Part shown: one piece after another, positions 1-4,336 of the stretch
How positions within the stretch are numbered: position 1 is the stretch's first letter
How the letters are laid out: each line of letters begins with the position of its first letter
Assembly: GCA_025454075.1 (NCBI GenBank)
Contig: JALOPD010000266.1
Coordinates: forward strand, 1-5,143
Length of the DNA stretch: 5,143 nt
Source of the DNA: Desulfobacterales bacterium
Lineage (GTDB): Bacteria; Desulfobacterota; Desulfobacteria; Desulfobacterales; UBA2174_A
Direction of reading: 5' to 3'
Program-made: the position numbers and the translations under genes
The notes under the pieces: model-generated
Told to the model about the DNA's origin: nothing
The model's input: the letters and a program-made list of their open reading frames with translations, nothing else
The model's database searches: none

Positions 1-597
1 GAGGAAATCGAACAGGGCGTAGAAGCCGAGGAAGCCCAGCATGACCGAGTAGATCGTGGTGATGAAGGCGTCGCTGATGACCGGGTTGAGCTCATACAGT
101 CCGCGGTTGATGATGCCGCCGAGGGTGGCGCCGAGGACGGCGCCGATCAAAAAAACCGCCGCCAGCGGGACCGAGACGTTGCCGAGTTTGCGGTGGATGA
201 CGCTGCCCATGATGGCTTTGGCGAAGATGTGAAAGAGATCGGTGCCCACCGCGAGGATGCCCTTGATGCCTGCGCTCATCAGCGCCGGGGCGATGATGAA
301 GCCGCCGCCGGCCCCGATGCAGCCGGTGATCAGGCCGGCCATCAGCCCGATGCCGATCGAGGCCACGAAAATGGTGGTGGAATAAAAAGCCGGGCTGAAG
401 GTGGACTTGCCCCCTATCATCGCCGGCAGGTCGTCGGCCAGCGCAATGCCGCCGATCACGATCGGCAGCATGAGCAGCAGCAGCACGAACAGCCGCCGCC
501 GGTCCCCGAAGACCCGGTTGGAAACCTCCAACTCCCACTGCGCGTGGTATCGGGCGCCCGCCATCATGAAGCGTCCCAGTTCTCTGAAAAATTTCAT
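1..597 (-). CDS. TSUP family (TauE/SafE-like) anion transporter, N-terminal 199 residues, runs off the left edge
   Basis: This is an inner-membrane permease of the TSUP family, whose members move sulfite, sulfonates or other small organic anions; the substrate cannot be told from sequence. Reading starts at ATG 597-595 and stays open to base 1, giving 199 codons. A charged N-terminus of about 35 residues (MKFFRELGRF, later FGDRRR) precedes hydrophobic segments at about 36-54, 75-107, 142-163 and 178-199. The family signature GCIGAGGGFIIAPAL is at residues 92-106. The N-terminal extension is longer than in small TSUP proteins, which suggests one of the larger family members. Purine-rich stretches GGGGGA (614-609) and GGAGA (605-601) serve as ribosome binding site. 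It lies 73 bp after a stand-alone receiver on the same strand with no terminator between, so the two are probably co-transcribed. The C-terminal half lies outside the window. Confidence 0.9.
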   Translation of the reverse strand, partial: MKFFRELGRFMMAGARYHAQWELEVSNRVFGDRRRLFVLLLLMLPIVIGGIALADDLPAMIGGKSTFSPAFYSTTIFVASIGIGLMAGLITGCIGAGGGFIIAPALMSAGIKGILAVGTDLFHIFAKAIMGSVIHRKLGNVSVPLAAVFLIGAVLGATLGGIINRGLYELNPVISDAFITTIYSVMLGFLGFYALFDFL

Positions 598-670
598 TTC
601 TCTCCATTCCCCCTTTTGCAGTGTGGTTCTTTCCAACAACAGTGCCTGCTGAACGTTGAATCGAATGGTT

Positions 671-1093
671 TCACTTCCGGGACTCGATCACCCCCTCTAT
701 GGTTTTGATTTTGTGCTGCTGCAGGGTTTTCTTCTTGTAGGCGTCTTCCAGCTTGTAGAGGAGTTCGTCGAGGTCGATCGGCTTCATCAGGTAGTCGAAG
801 GCCCCGAGCTGCATGCCCTCCCGGGCGATCTCCAGGCTGGCATGTCCGGTGAGCATGATCACTTCGAGCAGGGGGTGGGCCGACTTGACGGCCCGCAGGG
901 TCTGGATGCCGTCCATGCCATGCATGCGCACGTCGAGCACCACGACGTCCGCCGCCTGCTGCTGCAGCCAGGCAAGCGCCTCCTCGCCGCTGCGCACGCC
1001 GAAGGCCGCCACCCGGCGCTTCTGCATGCGCTTGAGAATGGTTTCCAGAAAATCCGCTTCATCATCGACGAACAACACGCGGAAATCGCTCAC
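671..1093 (-). CDS. Stand-alone response regulator receiver protein, upstream of the TSUP gene
   Basis: This cytoplasmic two-component receiver is 140 aa, a single REC domain with no output domain. All catalytic positions are present: acidic pair D10/D11 (FVDDE), phospho-acceptor D54 (VVLDVRM), switch threonine T82 (MLTGHAS) and K104 (LMKPID). The last 20 or so residues form a lysine-rich charged tail. The sequence resembles receivers of NtrC-type regulators (LTGHAS, GAFDYLMKP) but lacks the AAA+ and HTH domains. The start is GTG (1093-1091), fixed by a near-perfect AGGAGG at 1107-1102 with an 8-nt spacer, and the protein begins MSDFRVLFVDDE. A sigma-70-like promoter sits about 70 bp upstream and the TSUP gene follows 73 bp downstream. 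A role in controlling the transporter by protein contact or in a phosphorelay is inference. The cognate kinase is probably the one encoded at 4168-2369. Confidence 0.93.
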   Translation of the reverse strand: MSDFRVLFVDDEADFLETILKRMQKRRVAAFGVRSGEEALAWLQQQAADVVVLDVRMHGMDGIQTLRAVKSAHPLLEVIMLTGHASLEIAREGMQLGAFDYLMKPIDLDELLYKLEDAYKKKTLQQHKIKTIEGVIESRK

Positions 1094-1101
1094 GGCCTCT
1101 C

Positions 1102-1107
1102 CCTCCT
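1102..1107 (-). promoter_or_regulatory. Strong Shine-Dalgarno AGGAGG selecting a GTG start
   Basis: On the minus strand AGGAGG is followed by 8 nt (GAGAGGCC style purine-rich spacer) and GTG at 1093. It fixes the start of the 140-aa receiver; no in-frame ATG lies nearby. Confidence 0.85.
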
Positions 1108-1162
1108 GCGGTTGCCTGCCGAACCATCACGCTCGGAAGATTCGGGTTTGGACAAGATATCA

Positions 1163-1191
1163 TATATACAAGCGCTTAAAAATAAATTCAA
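1163..1191 (-). promoter_or_regulatory. Sigma-70-like promoter for the receiver-TSUP operon
   Basis: On the minus strand TTGAAT (1191-1186) is separated by exactly 17 nt from TATATA (1168-1163); an overlapping TATGAT a few bases later is an alternative -10. Transcription would start near 1156, giving a leader of about 60 nt before GTG 1093 that carries the AGGAGG site. The -35 box abuts the terminator stem that ends at 1193. The spacer contains an 8-bp perfect palindrome AAGCGCTT (1170-1177), a possible operator. The call rests on motif match, position and local AT richness only. Confidence 0.55.
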
Positions 1192-1192
1192 T

Positions 1193-1226
1193 ATAAAAAC
1201 CGCGTTAAGGGACACGCGGTTTTTAT
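1193..1226 (-). terminator. Rho-independent terminator after the orphan receiver gene
   Basis: Perfect 13-bp inverted repeat: 1193-1205 (ATAAAAACCGCGT) and 1214-1226 (ACGCGGTTTTTAT), with an 8-nt loop. The GC core is flanked by A5 on one side and T5 on the other, so it could stop transcription from either strand. It lies 71 bp beyond the stop of the gene ending at 1297 and directly before the next promoter. Confidence 0.8.
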
Positions 1227-1282
1227 CCATTAAAAAAAGCTTGAAACAGGGGTGTGTCGTCGTTTCCGGGGTCTGCGGCTGT

Positions 1283-1313
1283 AAAAATCCGGCCTGCTAT
1301 GCAGGCGCTTTTT
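1283..1313. terminator. Bidirectional terminator-like hairpin overlapping the stop codon of the orphan receiver
   Basis: Stem GCCTGC (1292-1297) / GCAGGC (1301-1306) with loop TAT, flanked by A5 (1283-1287) and T5 (1309-1313). On the minus strand the TAG stop of the gene (1299-1297) lies in the loop and start of the descending arm, and the T-run follows after four bases. The stem is only 6 bp but GC-rich. It is probably the first of two tandem terminators, with the second at 1193-1226. Confidence 0.5.
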
Positions 1314-1671
1314 GGTGCACCAGGGTGTCGGCGATCTGCTTGAGGCGTTCGACGCTGCTGCCGCCTTTTTCAACGGGGATGAATGCCGGCCGCGCTGCCG
1401 GCAGGGCGTTGGCGTAGTGGGAGTGGATGACGACCGGCACCGGGGGCATGCGCTCTTGAAGAGCTTCCAGCAGATGGGCGTCGACGGCGTCGGGAAGGTC
1501 CGGATCCAGGATGATGAGATCGACGGGCTCGTGGTTGAACGCCCATTGCAGAAGGTCGCGGGCGTTTTCCGCCAGCCGGATCCGGTAGCCCTCCCGGCTC
1601 AACTCCCGCTGCAGGAACCCGCGCACGTGCGGGTTGCGGTCGGCGATCACGATGGTGAAAACTTTTTCCAC
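1297..1671 (-). CDS. Divergent orphan receiver-domain protein
   Basis: A 124-aa protein with the alternating beta-alpha pattern of a REC domain and nothing else. The phospho-acceptor is D56 (LIILDPDLPD). D11 in VIADRNP keeps one acid of the usual pair, with alanine at position 10. S84 in VVIHSHY takes the switch position. K102 sits in PVEKGGS, so the usual Lys-Pro order is lost, a variant seen in some non-canonical receivers. It is clearly more diverged than the two other receivers here. The first possible start is GTG 1671-1669, which is needed to keep the first beta strand (VFTIVIADR), yet no Shine-Dalgarno precedes it. A sigma-54-like element ends just upstream, which would make the message nearly leaderless. 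It is flanked by its own promoter-like site and terminators, so it is probably a single-gene unit. Whether it is phosphorylated, and by which kinase, is unknown. Confidence 0.85.
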   Translation of the reverse strand: MEKVFTIVIADRNPHVRGFLQRELSREGYRIRLAENARDLLQWAFNHEPVDLIILDPDLPDAVDAHLLEALQERMPPVPVVIHSHYANALPAARPAFIPVEKGGSSVERLKQIADTLVHQKAPA

Positions 1672-1683
1672 GCAAGCTTGCAG

Positions 1684-1699
1684 AGCAACGGGTGTGCCA
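1684..1699 (-). promoter_or_regulatory. Sigma-54 (RpoN) promoter-like element upstream of the orphan receiver
   Basis: On the minus strand the site reads TGGCACACCCGTTGCT. It matches 11 of the 12 defined bases of the consensus TGGCACG-N4-TTGCW, with the invariant GG and GC at the exact 12-bp phasing. The predicted start of transcription is near 1673, two bases before GTG 1671. A dyad AAAGTG (1705-1710) / CACTTT (1722-1727) lies just upstream. Activation would need an NtrC-type AAA+ protein, which is not encoded here. Confidence 0.55.
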
Positions 1700-1770
1700 A
1701 GAGAAAAGTGTTCGCACGTTGCACTTTAACTGATCGAAACCGTTGACATAGTTGCCGGGGTAGAGAGTGC

Positions 1771-1790
1771 GGGGGGGAGGCGGGCAAGGG
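1771..1790 (+). other. G-rich tract with G-quadruplex pattern
   Basis: The plus strand reads a run of seven G, then AGGC, GGG, CAA, GGG, which satisfies the four-G3-run pattern with loops of 1, 4 and 3 nt. A further GGGG is at 1757-1760. It lies about 100 bp upstream of the predicted sigma-54 transcription start. It may be nothing more than base composition. Confidence 0.3.
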
Positions 1791-1809
1791 AGAGGTTCTG
1801 TCCGCTTTT

Positions 1810-1824
1810 TTTACAGGATGTAAA
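1810..1824. promoter_or_regulatory. Operator-like palindrome TTTACA-GGA-TGTAAA
   Basis: Perfect 6-bp inverted repeat with a 3-bp centre, standing in an AT-rich patch inside a GC-rich gap. It lies about 137-151 bp upstream of the transcription start predicted from the sigma-54-like element. That is within the usual range for an enhancer site of a sigma-54 activator, but the protein that might bind is unknown. Confidence 0.35.
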
Positions 1825-1842
1825 GCACATAAAGAAGGTGCG

Positions 1843-1967
1843 AGGGTTCGGGGTTCAGGAAAGAAGCGGTTGCCGGACCTGATCGCTGCCAGTCCGATGG
1901 ATCCGTATGCATGGAAATCCGGAAATTAGGGTGCGTGCCCTATCAATTCCCTTGAACCCCGAACCCT
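1843..1967. repeat. 125-bp structured element with perfect 15-bp terminal inverted repeats
   Basis: AGGGTTCGGGGTTCA (1843-1857) is exactly complementary in reverse to 1953-1967. The pairing can continue as GGAA (1858-1861) with TTCC (1947-1950) after a 2-nt bulge. Each arm is itself a tandem of a 7-mer, GGGTTCG then GGGTTCA. Inside, three imperfect hairpins follow almost without spacing: 1874-1881 with 1890-1896 (CGGAC core), 1899-1904 with 1913-1920 (GGAT/CC), and TAGGG 1927-1931 with CCCTA 1938-1942. The element begins 7 bp after the stop of the receiver gene at 1975. No T-run follows on the minus strand, so it is not a simple intrinsic terminator. It may be a dispersed REP/MITE-like repeat, a 3' stabilising structure or a small RNA; one copy cannot decide. 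Confidence 0.6.
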
Positions 1968-1974
1968 GCCCCTA

Positions 1975-2355
1975 TTAGTTCTTCCCTTCTTTCTTTTCCC
2001 ATGCCGCCTCGATCTTGGCGACCAGTTCGTCGATCTCGCAGGGCTTGGTGAGGTAGTCGTAGGCGCCGAGCTTCATGGCCTCGAGCGCCGTGTCGATCGA
2101 ACCGTGGCCGGTGAGGATCAGGGTCTCGGTGAAGAGCCCCAGCTTCATGATTTCTTTGAGGGTGGTGATGCCGTCCATGCCGGGCATCTTCAAGTCCAGA
2201 ACGATCACGTCGAAGCGGCTCTGCTCGAGCTCGCGGATGGCGGCATCGCCGCTATTGACCGCAGCGACCTCGTAGCCTCTGAATTTGAGAAGCTTGGCCA
2301 TGTTCTTGGTGAAGATCGTCTCGTCGTCTACCAGCAGAACCCGTGATCCAGGCAT
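1975..2355 (-). CDS. Stand-alone response regulator receiver, operon partner of the dCache kinase
   Basis: A 126-aa single REC domain. The phosphorylation site is intact: D10/D11 (LLVDDE), phospho-acceptor D54 (IVLDLKMPGMDG), T82 (LILTGHG) and K104 (LTKPC). Its catalytic positions coincide residue for residue with those of the 140-aa receiver at 1093-671, and both look like NtrC-type receivers stripped of AAA+ and DNA-binding domains. ATG 2355-2353 is chosen because AAGGAG (2368-2363) stands 7 nt before it and the REC domain begins at once; an in-frame extension upstream to 2451 would overlap the kinase and has no domain character. The kinase stop (2371-2369) is only 13 bp away, so the two are translated from one message and form the obvious cognate pair. 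With no output domain it must act by phosphotransfer or protein binding. Confidence 0.95.
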   Translation of the reverse strand: MPGSRVLLVDDETIFTKNMAKLLKFRGYEVAAVNSGDAAIRELEQSRFDVIVLDLKMPGMDGITTLKEIMKLGLFTETLILTGHGSIDTALEAMKLGAYDYLTKPCEIDELVAKIEAAWEKKEGKN

Positions 2356-2362
2356 AGGTCGT

Positions 2363-2368
2363 CTCCTT
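2363..2368 (-). promoter_or_regulatory. Shine-Dalgarno AAGGAG directly after the kinase stop codon
   Basis: The minus strand reads TAA (kinase stop, 2371-2369) followed immediately by AAGGAG and a 7-nt spacer to ATG 2355. It selects the 126-aa start of the receiver over longer in-frame readings. Confidence 0.8.
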
Positions 2369-4168
2369 TTAGGCCGGCGTTTTCGGCGGCTGCTTCTTTG
2401 CCAGGCTGTCCTGCAATTCTTTCGGAGGGGTGAATGGCAACTGGACGGCAAATTCGGTGCCCTTGCCTACTTCGCTTTGAACCGTGAGGCTGCCTCCCAG
2501 CCGCTTGACGATGCTGAAGCAGATCGAGAGCCCCAGACCTGTGCCTTTGCCGACGGCCTTGGTGGTGAAGAAGGGGTCGAAAATGCGGTTCAGGTGCTCC
2601 GGCTTGATGCCCGACCCGGCGTCGGCCACCTTCACGACGGCCATCTGCCGCTCGAGGTCCGCCTGGGTGGTGATGCGGATGGACCCATAGGGTTTGCCGT
2701 CGTGGGCGTCGATGGCATTGGTGATCAGGTTCAGGAACACCTGCTGCAGCTGCGAGGGGTCGGAGGACACGGGCGGCAGGCCCGGGTCCGGCTCGCTGAA
2801 GAACTTGATGCCGCTGGTGCGGGCTTCGCGCTCCATCAGCTCGACCACCTCCTGGATGAAGGCGTTGAGGTCCACCGTTTCGATCAGGGATTTGGTGCGC
2901 CGCGAAAAGCGCAGCAGGTTCTGGGTGATGCGTTTGCAGCGCTGGACCTGGATGTCGATCTGGCTCATCGAGTCATCAAACTGCTCCTTAAAGGCCGGGT
3001 CGCTGATCGGCGCGTGTTTTGCGGTATCCAGCAAAAGCTGTCGCTCGGTCAGGATGATCGCCAGCGGGTTGTTGATTTCGTGGGCCACACCGGCCGAGAG
3101 CTCGCCGATGGAGGCGAGCTTCCCGGCCTGGGCCAGTTGCTGGTTGAGCCGGTCGGCTTCGACGTCGCGGCGCTTGATGGTGGTGATCATGTGCCGCGTG
3201 ATGAAGACGGTCACCACCAGGATGCTGGCTGCGCTCAGATGCAGAAGAACAAGGGTCCAGGTGTTGGCGTGGTTGACGTCGGCGAACGCCTCGTCGTAGT
3301 CCTGTTGCACCACCAGCAGCCAGCGTGGGTTTTTCAGCCAGGCCTTGCAGGCGATCTGGGGCGGCCGGTCCAGCCCCCTCGCGTTTTTCAGGCCCTCAAT
3401 CACCCGGACCCGGATACCCTCGTGGTAGGGCTCAATGGGAAAGGAGGACTTGTCCATGATGGCGGATTCGGCGCGCGGGCTGGTCTGGTAGATTCCCTCT
3501 TCGTTGAGGAGGAACACCTCGCCGGTTTTGCCGATCCGCACGTTTTCCACCAGGGAGCGGAACGACTCGGTGTTGATGGTGGCCCGCAGGATCCATTTCT
3601 TGTCACCGTTCGAATGCGTGACCGCGATGATGAAGTGCGGCTCCTTGCGGAATCCCATGAACATGTCGCTGATGTAGACTCCTTTTTCCATCACTTGCAG
3701 GAACCAGAACTCCTTGGAGTAGTTCCGCGACCAGAGATCGTAGGGTCCGACATAGGCGAGATGATACCCGTGCTCGCCGATGAGGCTGAGATCGGTCAGC
3801 GTCCGCAGATCCTGGTTGAAAAGGTCGAAAACCGTCTGCAGCGCACCGGGGTCTATCAGCTCATCCCGGTCGTGGGTGCGGGCGATCAACTGCAGCTTGG
3901 AGGTGTGCTCGCTTAGGAATAGCTCGATGATCCTGCGGTGGTACTCCACCTGGGTCTGGAAATAATTGAGCATGCGCTCGCGGGCGAACCGGCTGTAGTG
4001 CAGGTTGATGCCCCAGCCCACCAGCAGCAGCGGGACCAGGGAGCACAGGATGGTGAGCCACACGAACCGCCAGAAGAGCCGGGAATAGGTGGCCTTGCGC
4101 GCTGCGGCGATGTCCGGGACCTCGACGGCCTCGGGCCCGTTATGGGAGGTGGGGGGGTCTTTCGCCAT
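2369..4168 (-). CDS. Membrane-bound dCache sensor histidine kinase
   Basis: A 599-aa kinase. A cytosolic N-terminus of about 30 residues leads to TM1 (about 33-54). A periplasmic region of about 240 residues with double-Cache character follows (GKTGEVFLLNEEGIYQTSP at 213-231), then TM2 (about 304-324). No HAMP domain is visible: a short charged helix (about 330-350) joins TM2 straight to the dimerization/phosphoacceptor domain with H363 in GVAHEINNPL. The H-box helix pair carries an insert (about 380-400) before LLRFSRR. The ATP-binding domain has N484 (NLITNAIDA), D516 (DAGSG), DPFFTTK (531-537) and the G2 box GKGTGLGL (540-547), then a Pro/Lys-rich tail. All catalytic residues are present, so it should autophosphorylate and pass phosphate to the receiver 13 bp downstream. 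The ligand is unknown. ATG 4168 is the only sensible start, with only a weak AGGA (4184-4181) upstream. Confidence 0.96.
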   Translation of the reverse strand: MAKDPPTSHNGPEAVEVPDIAAARKATYSRLFWRFVWLTILCSLVPLLLVGWGINLHYSRFARERMLNYFQTQVEYHRRIIELFLSEHTSKLQLIARTHDRDELIDPGALQTVFDLFNQDLRTLTDLSLIGEHGYHLAYVGPYDLWSRNYSKEFWFLQVMEKGVYISDMFMGFRKEPHFIIAVTHSNGDKKWILRATINTESFRSLVENVRIGKTGEVFLLNEEGIYQTSPRAESAIMDKSSFPIEPYHEGIRVRVIEGLKNARGLDRPPQIACKAWLKNPRWLLVVQQDYDEAFADVNHANTWTLVLLHLSAASILVVTVFITRHMITTIKRRDVEADRLNQQLAQAGKLASIGELSAGVAHEINNPLAIILTERQLLLDTAKHAPISDPAFKEQFDDSMSQIDIQVQRCKRITQNLLRFSRRTKSLIETVDLNAFIQEVVELMEREARTSGIKFFSEPDPGLPPVSSDPSQLQQVFLNLITNAIDAHDGKPYGSIRITTQADLERQMAVVKVADAGSGIKPEHLNRIFDPFFTTKAVGKGTGLGLSICFSIVKRLGGSLTVQSEVGKGTEFAVQLPFTPPKELQDSLAKKQPPKTPA

Positions 4169-4183
4169 TGCTTCAAATTATCC

Positions 4184-4199
4184 TACAAGAAACATGCCA
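4184..4199 (-). promoter_or_regulatory. Weaker sigma-54-like element upstream of the kinase operon
   Basis: The minus strand reads TGGCATGTTTCTTGTA, which matches 10 of 12 defined bases of TGGCACG-N4-TTGCW with correct phasing. The highly conserved C of the -12 box is T here, which is a real weakness. The predicted start of transcription is near 4173, five bases before ATG 4168. No sigma-70 promoter with both boxes was seen in the 129 bp between the upstream terminator and the kinase. Confidence 0.3.
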
Positions 4200-4289
4200 C
4201 TTGCCCGGTCGGGGCGGCGCATCTAACAATCCCCGGAAACGGCGGTGAAGCAGTCGTTTGAGCGGAATGCCGACGATCGCCGTCCGATT

Positions 4290-4328
4290 AAAAAGTGCAT
4301 GTATGTCACCTTCCAGGTGACATACATG
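4290..4328 (-). terminator. Rho-independent terminator of the deacetylase gene
   Basis: A perfect 14-bp hairpin pairs 4298-4311 (CATGTATGTCACCT) with 4315-4328 around a 3-nt loop. On the minus strand it is followed by CAC and then T5 (4294-4290). It begins 8 bp after the stop codon at 4337 and separates the deacetylase from the kinase operon. The long symmetrical stem could also act as an operator, but the T-run favours termination. Confidence 0.75.
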
Positions 4329-4336
4329 GGTATTGG

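Noticed and set aside
92..607. 171-codon minus-strand frame starting with ATG 607
   Set aside because: It is an Arg/His-rich frame overlapping the TSUP coding frame that starts at 597; the latter shows transmembrane segments and the TSUP signature.
632..647. Third sigma-54-like site (AGGCACT-N4-TTGGA) before the TSUP gene
   Set aside because: It matches only 9 of 12 defined bases and lacks the C of the -12 box. The start would be well placed near 621, but the match is too weak to list as a promoter.
1193..1313. CRISPR or tandem repeat array suggested by the clustered hairpins
   Set aside because: The two hairpins share no sequence and there is no regular spacing; each is adequately explained as a terminator.
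656..1417. 253-codon open frame on the plus strand
   Set aside because: It is antisense to the 140-aa receiver, crosses the AT-rich promoter/terminator region and ends inside the orphan receiver; it has no domain and no ribosome binding site.
1743..1748. TTGACA on the plus strand as a -35 box
   Set aside because: No -10 hexamer follows at 16-18 bp and no plus-strand gene lies downstream.
1843..1967. Insertion sequence remnant or tRNA-like gene in the inverted-repeat element
   Set aside because: There is no transposase reading frame, no target duplication flanking the arms, and no T-loop or acceptor/anticodon pattern of a tRNA.
2285..3916. 543-codon open frame on the plus strand opposite the kinase
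   Set aside because: It lies fully antisense to a kinase with all catalytic motifs, has no recognisable domain, and its His/Asp/Gly-rich composition is typical of a GC-rich shadow frame.
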